Part shown: positions 7,008 to 14,491 of the stretch, one piece after another
Layout: each line of letters opens with the position of its first letter
Numbering within the stretch: the stretch's first letter is position 1
Assembly: GCA_944376605.1 (NCBI GenBank)
Contig: CALWDE010000008.1
Location: 1-34,582, forward strand
DNA from: an uncultured Bacilli bacterium
Lineage (GTDB): Bacteria > Bacillota_I > Bacilli_A > RFN20 > CAG-826
Length of the DNA: 34,582 nt
Direction of reading: 5' to 3'
Position numbers and translations under genes: made by a program
Notes under the pieces: generated by a model
The model's database searches: none
The model's input: only the letters and a program-made list of their open reading frames with translations
Told to the model about the DNA's origin: nothing

Positions 7008-8363
7008 TTAGAACAAACCAATTACGTCTTTTATGATAATACCAACTCCTAAAATAAGCAGGAGACCTAAGCCAACATAAGAAACAATGTTTTTTACTTT
7101 GTCGGGTATTTGCCGCTTGAATACTTTTTCTACACCTGTAACAAGAAGCTGCCAGCCATCTAACCCAGGGATAGGTAAAAGATTAAAGATTGCTAAATTA
7201 AGCGCTAAATAGCCTCCATAGAAGAAGAAAGTTCTTCCCCAGCCAATCGCTGCAGAGGATTGAGAAAGCATACTGCCCATCGCTACAACGGAGCCAAGTT
7301 GGCTAAAGTCAAAAGTAAATAAAGCACCAAGCCCTTGACCTATGGCAACAAAGAAATTAGCAAAATATTCGCAGCCCATCAAAAAGCGGTCACCAATAGG
7401 CGCGTATTCTTCTAGAGGAGTTAAAATCATAGATAATCCGGATAAGGTGATTTCATCCGCTTCTCCCGTTGCACGAATCGTAACAGAACGTGGTTGTTGA
7501 ATTCCTTCTAAGATAGCTTCTTCACTAGGTGCAGTATTGGCATCAAGCGCAGAAATCAACGTCAAATCGAGCTCAAATTCCTCATTTCCTAAAAAATGGT
7601 AGGTTAATTGCGATACATCTGCATGACCATCTATTCCTAAATAAGTGTCTTCATCACTTACAATCGAAGAAGAAGAAACGGGATAAAAAACCAAAGAGGA
7701 AAGCAAATCAGCTCCTTCTAAAGAAGAAGGAATATATACAGCAGCATATACTTCATCAGAAAGAGGCTCTTTCGTTTCTTGATTGATAAAAACAATATCG
7801 CTATCAAGCAAGAAGCCAATTTGATTTAAATTATTATCCGTAACAATCTCAGGGCTATAAATGCGGTAAGAGCTGGGAGATATGATTTCTCCATCGATAT
7901 CACCCTCCCCCCATAAAGCGTAAGAAGTTAAAACTGAAGAAGAATAAGGTGACTCGAGATATAAAGCCTGAGACTGATAACTACTTGGGAAAGCTAAAGC
8001 GTAAATAAAAGTGAAGATTAAGGAGAAGAGCAAATTCATGGCAATTCCGCCCATCATCACAAGTGCTCTTTTGCCTGCACTTATCCCCTCAATGGAACGT
8101 GATTTAGGAACCGTTTGTCCTTCTTCTAGCTCAACCCCGTCCGCATACATAGAGACATATCCGCCAAGCGGCACTGCTCGCAAAGAGTAAAAAGTCTCAC
8201 CACCTTTTTTTCTCCAGGAAAACAGTTTTGGCCCAAATCCGATGGAATATTCTAAGCAAAAAACATTAAATCCTTTTGCAAGTAACAAATGGCCTAATTC
8301 ATGTGTTGCCAGCAAGATGCCAAGCATCACAATTAAGATAACAATAGTAATGAAGATATTCAT
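7008..8363 (-). CDS. rseP: Site-2 membrane zinc metalloprotease RseP/RasP
   Basis: An intramembrane protease that cleaves membrane-embedded substrates such as anti-sigma factors and signal-peptide remnants. The zinc motif HELGH is at residues 21-25 in the first membrane segment, and the third ligand motif LPIPGLDG is at 396-403. Other membrane segments lie near 105-130, 330-355, 370-395 and 430-450. The region between, about 135-320, is a long acidic extracytoplasmic domain with only a faint PDZ-like stretch (GFLLDSDIVFIN). At 451 residues it is somewhat longer than the usual ~420. It starts by ATGA overlap with dxr, with a GGAGG site 7 nt upstream. Confidence 0.93.
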   Translation of the reverse strand: MNIFITIVILIVMLGILLATHELGHLLLAKGFNVFCLEYSIGFGPKLFSWRKKGGETFYSLRAVPLGGYVSMYADGVELEEGQTVPKSRSIEGISAGKRALVMMGGIAMNLLFSLIFTFIYALAFPSSYQSQALYLESPYSSSVLTSYALWGEGDIDGEIISPSSYRIYSPEIVTDNNLNQIGFLLDSDIVFINQETKEPLSDEVYAAVYIPSSLEGADLLSSLVFYPVSSSSIVSDEDTYLGIDGHADVSQLTYHFLGNEEFELDLTLISALDANTAPSEEAILEGIQQPRSVTIRATGEADEITLSGLSMILTPLEEYAPIGDRFLMGCEYFANFFVAIGQGLGALFTFDFSQLGSVVAMGSMLSQSSAAIGWGRTFFFYGGYLALNLAIFNLLPIPGLDGWQLLVTGVEKVFKRQIPDKVKNIVSYVGLGLLLILGVGIIIKDVIGLF

Positions 8364-9514
8364 CGGAGAGCCTCCAGTGGAAGAGAAGAAACAAAGTTGC
8401 GAGTCATACAGTCTGCCTCTTTTAAGTCAGAATAAGAGGTAACTGTACTCATAGGCACAGAGTGTAAGGCCAAAGCAACTATCTTTTCAATGGAAAGAAT
8501 AGAAATTTTATCTTCTAAATAAAGACGAACAGCTTCTTCATTTGCAGCGTTTAAAATCGCTAAAGAAGTGCCTCCTTTTTCATAAGCAGCTAGGCAGAGA
8601 GAGACAGCAGGATATCTCTCTTTTGAGAAAGAAGAAAAGTGATATCCTTCTAACTCCTTAAAAGAAGAGAACGAAATCACTCCACTTGTATCTTTCCCTC
8701 CATATAAAGCAAAGCGAATTGCTTTATGCATATCTGGTGCGCCTACCTCAGCAAGATAACTCCCATCTTCAAGAAGTAAAGCGCTATGAACATAAGATTC
8801 TCGATGCATTAAAATCTCGATGTCATCTGGTTTTACAGAAAATAAACGAATGGCTTCAATGCATTCAAAACCTTTATTAAACATCGTAGCGCAATCAATT
8901 GTAATCTTTGCCCCCATTTTCCAGTTGGGATGATTAAGTGCTTCCGCAGCCTTTTTCTCTTTAATTTCTTCTCTAGAAAAATCACGGAAGGCACCGCCAG
9001 AAGCGGTAATGAGCATCTTTTTCCACTTAGAATGTGCAAGCAAAAGACATTTTGCTAGAGCAACGTGCTCTGAATCAATAGGAATAATCTTGCCTCTATT
9101 TTCCTTCAAAAGATGGGAGATAAGCTCTCCTCCAACTACAAGGCTTTCTTTATTAGCAAGTAGAAGAGTCTTATTTTCTTCAAGAGAGACAAGAGAAGGC
9201 TCTAATCCTGCAAATCCAACTAAAGCATTCACAACAAGATCGGAAGGCGTATTTTTTAAGAACAAAGCTAGCCCGTCTTTCGCGGAATAAAAATGGATAG
9301 AAGGATACTCTTTTTGATAATAAGTAGCCTTCTCATCCTCTAATAAAAATATATTTTGAATACTTGGAAAATCACGGATATATGCAGGGATTTTTTCGTC
9401 GTGATGTCCTACCGAAACTCCCGTAAGAGAAAAAGAAGCACGATCCTCTTTCAATAAATCTAACGTCTGACTACCAATACTGCCAGAGGCCCCAAGCACA
9501 ACAACCTTTTGCAT
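8360..9514 (-). CDS. dxr: 1-deoxy-D-xylulose 5-phosphate reductoisomerase
   Basis: It converts DXP to 2-C-methyl-D-erythritol 4-phosphate with NADPH, the committed step of the MEP isoprenoid pathway. The protein is 384 residues from ATG 9514. The NADPH-binding GASGSIG is at 8-14, LLLANKESLV at 117-126, the metal site PIDSEHVALAK at 145-155 (D147, E149), ASGGAFRD at 171-178 and NHPNWKMGAKITIDCATMFNKG at 194-215. A GTG at 9535 would add seven residues. I prefer 9514 because the family usually begins directly at this strand, though no good Shine-Dalgarno is present at either. It provides precursor for UppS, encoded two genes upstream. Confidence 0.95.
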   Translation of the reverse strand: MQKVVVLGASGSIGSQTLDLLKEDRASFSLTGVSVGHHDEKIPAYIRDFPSIQNIFLLEDEKATYYQKEYPSIHFYSAKDGLALFLKNTPSDLVVNALVGFAGLEPSLVSLEENKTLLLANKESLVVGGELISHLLKENRGKIIPIDSEHVALAKCLLLAHSKWKKMLITASGGAFRDFSREEIKEKKAAEALNHPNWKMGAKITIDCATMFNKGFECIEAIRLFSVKPDDIEILMHRESYVHSALLLEDGSYLAEVGAPDMHKAIRFALYGGKDTSGVISFSSFKELEGYHFSSFSKERYPAVSLCLAAYEKGGTSLAILNAANEEAVRLYLEDKISILSIEKIVALALHSVPMSTVTSYSDLKEADCMTRNFVSSLPLEALR

Positions 9515-9516
9515 TT

Positions 9517-10560
9517 TTAAATGAAGAAATTCCACCCGTTGCCAATAAAGATAAGGAGAATAGATAAGCCTATTGATACAAACATCACGCTATCCGCGCG
9601 ATCTAAAATTCCACCATGTCCCCTAAGCACTGTCCCAAAATCTTTAATCTTAAAATGTCTTTTGATAAGCGAGAGAGATAAATCTCCTAGCACGCCAATA
9701 AAAGGAATTGCTAATGAGACTAGAAGAATCCAGTACCAATGATCTAAATCTAGCGTAGGTAAAATGGGGTAACCTGTCGCTGCCATGGTAAAAAGAAGAA
9801 CCATATTCAAAAGGAAGGAACCAATCACACCAAAGAAAAATCCTTCCCATGTTTTCTTGGGAGAAATATGTGTTAACTTTCTTTTTCCGAAATATATGCC
9901 GCCAAAATAAGCAAAAGTATCATTAAAGATAGTTCCCGATGCCATAAGGAAGAATAAGGCAGAAGATAAAAGAAAACGGAAATTTAGATTATCCGTTAAA
10001 GCGTGTCCCCCAAGACCCTCATACCACAAATAAGTTGGATTTTTTCCTGCTAGATAAAAAGGATAATAACGAAGGAAGAAAAAGCTTTGAAAGCCGATTC
10101 CCACCATGAAGGTCATTAAAAAGAAATACGCTACATCACCAAAATCAAAATTCTTATCAAAAAGAGCAATAGTGAAATAACCACCAAGCGTAACAGCAAT
10201 CCCGATGATAGAAATGGATAAACCACCAAAATATTCCTCTAATGAGAAAACATAGTGTTCAGGATCTTCCAAATAAGCGCCAATGTTCGCTTTAAGAACA
10301 AACCAGTACACATATAAGAAAGTGACCAGATAGGTAAACGCCCATACCCACCAACCATATTTTTTGCCTGGAGCTTTACAAATTTCAAAAATAGCAACAG
10401 CAAGAAAAATCGCCATTATGCCAAAGAAATACCAGGAACCCACAAAGATAGCAGGAGCCAAAATTACAATCAAAAGTATGGCTACAATGACTCTGCTTCT
10501 TAAAGAAGCTTTATAGCCTTCTCCAGGCTTATTGATTTGAAACTCTTCGCGAAAATTCAT
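9517..10560 (-). CDS. cdsA: Phosphatidate cytidylyltransferase (CDP-diglyceride synthase)
   Basis: A polytopic enzyme making CDP-diacylglycerol from phosphatidic acid and CTP for phospholipid synthesis. Of its 347 residues most are hydrophobic, with about eight membrane segments. The motif NDTFAYFGGIYFGKRKL is near 213-229, followed by SPKKTWEG. The C-terminal signature SLIKRHFKIKDFG-HGGILDRAD spans 297-323. The signature usually reads PGHGG, but here R313 replaces proline. The family is usually 260-280 residues; the extra length lies in the N-terminal half, including an acidic loop (~75-100). It starts by ATGA overlap with uppS. Confidence 0.94.
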   Translation of the reverse strand: MNFREEFQINKPGEGYKASLRSRVIVAILLIVILAPAIFVGSWYFFGIMAIFLAVAIFEICKAPGKKYGWWVWAFTYLVTFLYVYWFVLKANIGAYLEDPEHYVFSLEEYFGGLSISIIGIAVTLGGYFTIALFDKNFDFGDVAYFFLMTFMVGIGFQSFFFLRYYPFYLAGKNPTYLWYEGLGGHALTDNLNFRFLLSSALFFLMASGTIFNDTFAYFGGIYFGKRKLTHISPKKTWEGFFFGVIGSFLLNMVLLFTMAATGYPILPTLDLDHWYWILLVSLAIPFIGVLGDLSLSLIKRHFKIKDFGTVLRGHGGILDRADSVMFVSIGLSILLIFIGNGWNFFI

Positions 10561-11285
10561 GCAGAAACCCTTCCAAATCTCCGATTTCTATGTTGATATG
10601 CTTCCAGTGCTTTTCCAAGCTCTTCCTTCCCAAAGTCCGGCCAATAGGTAGGAGTAAAATATAATTCAGCATAAGCAAGCTCATAAAGTAAGAAGTTAGA
10701 AATTCTTTCCTCTCCAGAAGTACGAATGAGTAAATCTACATCTGGTAATTCAGGATGATACAAATAATGACGCAATGTCTCTTCATTCATCTCTTCTAAT
10801 TTTACTTTCCCTGCAAGCAAATCTTCCCCGTATCGCTTTGCCGCATTCGCTAATTCATCTCTGCCCCCATAATCAAGGCAAACATTAACAATTAGAGCAC
10901 TATTATCTTTCGAAGAATTTACTGCCTTATCTAGCGATAAGAGAGTTTTAGAAGGTAAACGGTCACGCCTTCCTGAATGAAGCAAACGGACGCCCTCTTT
11001 CGCTAAATGAGGAAAATCACGCTCACAGAAGTCCATTAAATAGCCCATAAGAAGATTGATTTCTTTCTGAGGTCTGTTCCAATTTTCTGTAGAAAATGCA
11101 TATAAACTTGCGTAAGGAATTCCGTACTCTTTGACTGCTAAAAAGACATCTTTTAGCCTTTCACAAGCAGCTTTATGTCCTGCTGAACGAGGAAGACCTC
11201 TCTTTTTAGCCCAGCGGCCATTTCCGTCCATAATAAAGGCAACATGCCTTGGAATAATAAGATGTTCTGTTGCCTGTTCACTCAT
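10557..11285 (-). CDS. uppS: Isoprenyl (undecaprenyl) diphosphate synthase
   Basis: A cis-prenyltransferase that extends farnesyl diphosphate with isopentenyl diphosphate to make the C55 carrier for wall synthesis. It has 242 residues from ATG 11285. FIMDGNGRWAKKRGLPRSAGH spans 17-37, with catalytic D20. YAFSTENWNRP follows, and RTSGEERISNFLLYELAYAELYFT is near the C-terminus. Earlier in-frame starts (11294, 11306, TTG 11309) lie inside or upstream of a perfect TATAAT that ends 7 nt before 11285, so 11285 is preferred as a leaderless start. First gene of uppS-cdsA-dxr-rseP-polC. Confidence 0.95.
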   Translation of the reverse strand: MSEQATEHLIIPRHVAFIMDGNGRWAKKRGLPRSAGHKAACERLKDVFLAVKEYGIPYASLYAFSTENWNRPQKEINLLMGYLMDFCERDFPHLAKEGVRLLHSGRRDRLPSKTLLSLDKAVNSSKDNSALIVNVCLDYGGRDELANAAKRYGEDLLAGKVKLEEMNEETLRHYLYHPELPDVDLLIRTSGEERISNFLLYELAYAELYFTPTYWPDFGKEELGKALEAYQHRNRRFGRVSA

Positions 11286-11292
11286 GTGTGGC

Positions 11293-11298
11293 ATTATA
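11293..11298 (-). promoter_or_regulatory. -10 box 7 nt before uppS ATG (leaderless candidate)
   Basis: A perfect TATAAT on the minus strand ends 7 nt before ATG 11285. No Shine-Dalgarno is correctly spaced for that start, and no TTGACA-like -35 is seen at 16-18 nt. Confidence 0.55.
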
Positions 11299-11309
11299 TC
11301 GCACATCAA

Positions 11310-11337
11310 CCTTAGAGCCTAGGTGCGGAAACTAAGG
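11310..11337. repeat. Dyad between divergent uppS and LRR gene
   Basis: CCTTAG (11310-11315) and CTAAGG (11332-11337) form a 6-bp inverted repeat with a 16-nt spacer, and a CCTAGG palindrome (11318-11323) lies inside. It is located between the two divergent -10 boxes. It could be an operator, but short dyads also arise by chance. Confidence 0.3.
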
Positions 11338-11345
11338 AAACACAT

Positions 11346-11351
11346 TAGAAT
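11346..11351 (+). promoter_or_regulatory. -10-like box 6 nt before LRR gene ATG (leaderless candidate)
   Basis: TAGAAT ends 6 nt before ATG 11358. The only purine-rich site, AAGGA, is about 18 nt upstream, too far for a normal ribosome-binding site. No -35 is recognisable. Confidence 0.45.
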
Positions 11352-11357
11352 AATCAT

Positions 11358-12254
11358 ATGAACGAGAACGAGAAAAACGAGCAAGCTAGTTCCTTGCCTC
11401 CTATCAAAATTAAAAAAGAAGAATTACCCGCTTCTCAAAGCGAAGAAGCCATTAAAAAGAAAGCAAAAATTACCTATATCATTACTGGTATTTCCGGCTT
11501 CATTTTAGTTGGCTTATTAATTACTGCTATTACGATAGGCGCGATTGAATTAAATCGTCCCAGTCAAAGTGAAACCATATCGCATTACGATGATGGCAAC
11601 GCAGGTGTTTATCAAAATAATCACCGTTTAGAAAATGCAGATGGGTCCGCAATATTCCCGTTTCATCTTACTTTTTCAAATAATGACAATGCATATTACA
11701 TATCCGAAATAGATCTTTTTCCACAAGAGGCAAACCAAATGGTCATGCCAGGATTTGAAGTAGAGGAAAACGGACAAACTTTGGCAAGAGTAATTGGAAC
11801 AGAGGATCAAACATCCTCTCTTCTTTCCGAAAGTTATATAGAAACACTATATTTTCCCTATCCCGTCTTCTCGCTAGGAGAAAATAGTTTTGCTGCTTCA
11901 CCTTCCTTAAAAGAAGTTTATTTTTCTAATGGCAATCTTTCTTCTAGTCCTCGTTTTCAAATTAAGGATAGTGCTTTTGAAAACTGCAGTAATTTAACGA
12001 CAATTAATTTGCCTGGCTCATTGTCTACACTTGGTGATGCTGTATTTGCGGGATGCACACTTTTAACGCGTTTAACATTACCGCAAAATTTAATCTCTAT
12101 TGGTGCTAACGCTTTTGCAAATTCTGGTTTAGAAGAACTCAATTACGAAGGAAACTCTACTAGTTGGGAATTAATAAAAAAAGACAACGCATGGAATGCA
12201 AATTCGAACATTCAACGCGTTGTCTGCAAAGATAAGACAATTGAAATCGAATAA
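11358..12254 (+). CDS. Membrane-anchored BspA-type leucine-rich-repeat protein
   Basis: 298 residues: a charged cytoplasmic N-terminus (1-37), one membrane segment (~38-62), then an extracytoplasmic region. From ~170 on there are LRR_5 (BspA-type) units with patterns such as SLGENSF..SPSLKEVYF, IKDSAFENCSNLTTINLP, LGDAVFAGCTLLTRLTLP and IGANAFANSGLEELNY. The end (SWELIKKDNAWN, VVCKDKTIEIE) is typical of this repeat family. Residues ~65-165 match nothing I know. The lack of a cleavage site suggests a type II anchor. Such proteins often bind host or cell-surface ligands, but the ligand here is unknown. It lies alone on the plus strand between frr and uppS. Confidence 0.8.
   Translation: MNENEKNEQASSLPPIKIKKEELPASQSEEAIKKKAKITYIITGISGFILVGLLITAITIGAIELNRPSQSETISHYDDGNAGVYQNNHRLENADGSAIFPFHLTFSNNDNAYYISEIDLFPQEANQMVMPGFEVEENGQTLARVIGTEDQTSSLLSESYIETLYFPYPVFSLGENSFAASPSLKEVYFSNGNLSSSPRFQIKDSAFENCSNLTTINLPGSLSTLGDAVFAGCTLLTRLTLPQNLISIGANAFANSGLEELNYEGNSTSWELIKKDNAWNANSNIQRVVCKDKTIEIE
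12183..12224 (+). repeat. Long interrupted hairpin at the 3' end of the LRR gene
   Basis: GACAACGC (12183-12190) pairs perfectly with GCGTTGTC (12217-12224). Inside it, GAATG can pair with CATTC. It lies within the last codons of the gene and has no T run after it, so it is not a standard terminator. It may shape the mRNA end facing the convergent frr gene. Confidence 0.35.
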
Positions 12255-12277
12255 TTTACTCGCTTTTTGCAAAGATA

Positions 12278-12823
12278 TTAAATTGTCATAATGTCTTTTT
12301 GCTTATCAGCTAAAATGGATTCCACTTCTTTTACGCCGCTATCAATAACTTTTTGTAAATCTGCTTCCACTCTCTCTTTATAGTCATCAGACATTGTGTC
12401 GTCTTTCTTAATGAAATCTCTCGCATCATTACGAATATTGCGTAATGCGATTTTTGCTTCTTCAGCAAGAGATTTTGCTTGTTTTGCGATTTGTTTACGA
12501 ACATCTTCCGTAAGAGGTGGGATGATGATGCGAATGCAGTCAGCCTCTACTTGAGGATTGATTCCAAGGTTAGCACTTGAGATTGCGCTCGCGATTGTTT
12601 TTAGATCTTCGCGGCTATAAGGCTTTATCAAAAGCTGACGTGGTTCTGGCATGGAAATGCTAGATAAAGAGGAAATCTCCATTTTCTCACCATAGTAATC
12701 GCATTTTACCCCGTTAAGCATGCCAGGGTTCGCACGTCCAGTTCTTAGTTTCCCAAGCCCCCGACGTAACGCTTCAATCGCTCCATTAACCTTGCTTTCT
12801 GCTTCTTTTACAATAGCTTCCAT
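12278..12823 (-). CDS. frr: Ribosome recycling factor
   Basis: With EF-G it splits post-termination ribosomes. At 181 residues it is the usual length (~185). Characteristic segments are GKLRTGRANPGMLNGVKCDYYG (21-42), SSISMPEPRQLLIKPY, LGINPQVEADCIRIIIPPLTEDVRKQIAKQAKSLAEEAKIALRNIRNDA and the C-terminal helix. The start is 2 nt after the pyrH stop, with a GAGGAG site within the pyrH 3' end, so the two are translationally coupled. No intrinsic terminator was found between it and the convergent LRR gene. Confidence 0.97.
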   Translation of the reverse strand: MEAIVKEAESKVNGAIEALRRGLGKLRTGRANPGMLNGVKCDYYGEKMEISSLSSISMPEPRQLLIKPYSREDLKTIASAISSANLGINPQVEADCIRIIIPPLTEDVRKQIAKQAKSLAEEAKIALRNIRNDARDFIKKDDTMSDDYKERVEADLQKVIDSGVKEVESILADKQKDIMTI

Positions 12824-12825
12824 AA

Positions 12826-13554
12826 TTACATCTCCTCATCTTCAATGATACTTCCTACCTCTTGACCTGACAAAACGTCTGTAAGGGAGGAAAAATTATC
12901 CATATTAAATACACGAATGATAATGCCTTTTCCTTCAAGCATTGTCACTGCAGTCATATCCATAACCCCTAAATTCCGCTCAATAACTTCACGGTAGGTT
13001 AACTTAGCAAGGAATTTGGCATCATCATTAAGACGCGGATCAGAATCATAAATTCCTTCTACCCCATTTTTCCCCATAATAATGGCATCCGCTTTCATTT
13101 CAAGCGCCCGCAAGGAAGCAGTAGTATCTGTCGTAAAGAAGGGATTCCCAGTACCGCCTGCAAAAATAACAATACGGCCTTTTTCTAAATGAGATAAAGC
13201 CTTGCGGCGAATATAAGGTTCTGAAACGGAAGGAACATTAATAGAAGACATCACGCGTGTAGATAAGCCTATTTCCTCTAATGCACTTTGCAGTGCTAAA
13301 GCGTTAATAATTGTGCCAAGCATCCCCATATAGTCACCAGTTGCCTGCTCAATTCCAACTTTATTGGCTAATTTACCACGCCAAATATTGCCAGCGCCTA
13401 CTACCAAACCGATTTTTGCGCCCATCATATGCGCTTCTTTGATAGAGGAAGCGATGGAAGATAATTTAGAACGATCAAGAATAGTTTGATCATGCTCGTC
13501 TGCAAGAGATTCCCCTGAGACTTTAACAATAATTGTTTGATAAATCGATTTCAT
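12826..13554 (-). CDS. pyrH: UMP kinase
   Basis: It phosphorylates UMP to UDP (amino-acid-kinase fold) in pyrimidine nucleotide synthesis. It has 242 residues from ATG 13554. IIVKVSGESLA (8-18) forms the phosphate loop region, followed by GLVVGAGNIWRG, ATGDYMGMLGTIINALALQSALE, IVIFAGGTGNPFFTTDTTASLRALEM and GKNGVEGIYDSDPRLN. A GTG six codons upstream (13572) would overlap a perfect TATAAT, so 13554 is preferred. There is no Shine-Dalgarno. It is followed by frr, as in Bacillus, but separated from tsf by a strong terminator. Confidence 0.96.
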   Translation of the reverse strand: MKSIYQTIIVKVSGESLADEHDQTILDRSKLSSIASSIKEAHMMGAKIGLVVGAGNIWRGKLANKVGIEQATGDYMGMLGTIINALALQSALEEIGLSTRVMSSINVPSVSEPYIRRKALSHLEKGRIVIFAGGTGNPFFTTDTTASLRALEMKADAIIMGKNGVEGIYDSDPRLNDDAKFLAKLTYREVIERNLGVMDMTAVTMLEGKGIIIRVFNMDNFSSLTDVLSGQEVGSIIEDEEM

Positions 13555-13563
13555 GCTTTTGAA

Positions 13564-13569
13564 ATTATA
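13564..13569 (-). promoter_or_regulatory. -10 box 9 nt before pyrH ATG
   Basis: A perfect TATAAT on the minus strand lies 9 nt before ATG 13554, which predicts a 5' leader of only 2-3 nt. It follows the tsf terminator. No -35 is apparent at the usual spacing. Confidence 0.55.
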
Positions 13570-13589
13570 CACGAAGAAGAATATCTTGA

Positions 13590-13618
13590 GATAAGAAAAA
13601 GAGGTCCGAAGACCTCTT
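13590..13618 (-). terminator. Intrinsic terminator of rpsB-tsf
   Basis: On the minus strand AAGAGGTC-TTCG-GACCTCTT forms a perfect 8-bp stem (13618-13599) with a stable UUCG loop, followed by TTTCTTAT. It is 26 nt past the tsf stop. Confidence 0.95.
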
Positions 13619-13643
13619 CTTATCTTTTCTTAGAAAATATCGA

Positions 13644-14489
13644 TTATTCCTCGCTCTTTTCGATGCCATCACCAACTTGGAAACGGAGGAAGGAAACGAC
13701 TTCATTTCCTTTTTCCTTTAAAACGTCCCCAACTTTCTTAGTGGTATCGAGAAGATATTCTTGTAAATATAAGCAAGAAGCGCTGAGCACTTTATCGGCT
13801 TTTCTCTCGACAATTTGTGCCTTAACAGCATCAGGCTTATTCGTAAGCTTAGGATCATCAGCAACTTCCGCACGAGCAATGGCAAGTTCTCTTTCTCTTT
13901 CTTCAGCAGGAACACTGTCAAGCGTGGTGTATAAAGGAGCATTTGCACACACATGCATTGCTAAATTATTTGCTAATTCTTCATCAGCCTTCTTTAAAAC
14001 GAGAAGAGTAGCAATCTTTCCACCTAAATGGATATAAGAGCCAAAGCCTTGTCCTTCTTCTAAGTGAATGATGCCGTATCTTCTAAAGTCAAGCTTTTCG
14101 CCAAGAGCAAGTCCAGCATCTTGGAAGGCAGTGAATGTGCCTTCTTTTGCCTCGTCAATACTCTTTGGCTCGTTGTCCATTAAATAGTCAACAACAGTGT
14201 CCACTAAGTGATGGAACTTATCGGAAGCAGAAACGAAGTCAGTTTCGCAGTTGACCTCGCAGATAACTGCTTTGCCGCACTTATTGCAAGTCTTAACAGC
14301 AGCAAGACCTTCAGAAGCAGTTCTTCCTGCACGCTTAGCCGATTTGGCAATTCCTTTTTCTCTTAACCAGTCAATGGACTTTTCCACGTCAAGGCCATTG
14401 GCCTCTAAAGCATGTTTGCAGTCCATCATACCTGCACCAGTGCGTTCACGGAGTTGTTTGATTAATTCAATGACATTCTTCTCAGCCAT
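13644..14489 (-). CDS. tsf: Elongation factor Ts
   Basis: The guanine-nucleotide exchange factor for EF-Tu, 281 residues. The N-terminal UBA-like domain has LRERTGAGMMDCKHALE (13-29) and DVEKSIDWLREKG. The core motif is ETDFVSASDKF (82-92), with dimerisation-domain sequences after it. Unusually, the strand before the TDFV motif holds four cysteines, C68-x2-C71-x5-C77-x3-C81, where most EF-Ts proteins have none or one, so a bound metal is possible. It starts 2 nt after rpsB, with GGAGG in the rpsB tail. Confidence 0.97.
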   Translation of the reverse strand: MAEKNVIELIKQLRERTGAGMMDCKHALEANGLDVEKSIDWLREKGIAKSAKRAGRTASEGLAAVKTCNKCGKAVICEVNCETDFVSASDKFHHLVDTVVDYLMDNEPKSIDEAKEGTFTAFQDAGLALGEKLDFRRYGIIHLEEGQGFGSYIHLGGKIATLLVLKKADEELANNLAMHVCANAPLYTTLDSVPAEERERELAIARAEVADDPKLTNKPDAVKAQIVERKADKVLSASCLYLQEYLLDTTKKVGDVLKEKGNEVVSFLRFQVGDGIEKSEE

Positions 14490-14491
14490 TC

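Noticed and set aside
6998-7021. TTG start adding eight residues to PolC
   Set aside because: It lies within the rseP 3' end; ATG 6997 has a well-spaced AGGAGG.
13555-13572. GTG start of PyrH
   Set aside because: It coincides with the TATAAT promoter box, and the family N-terminus fits the later ATG.
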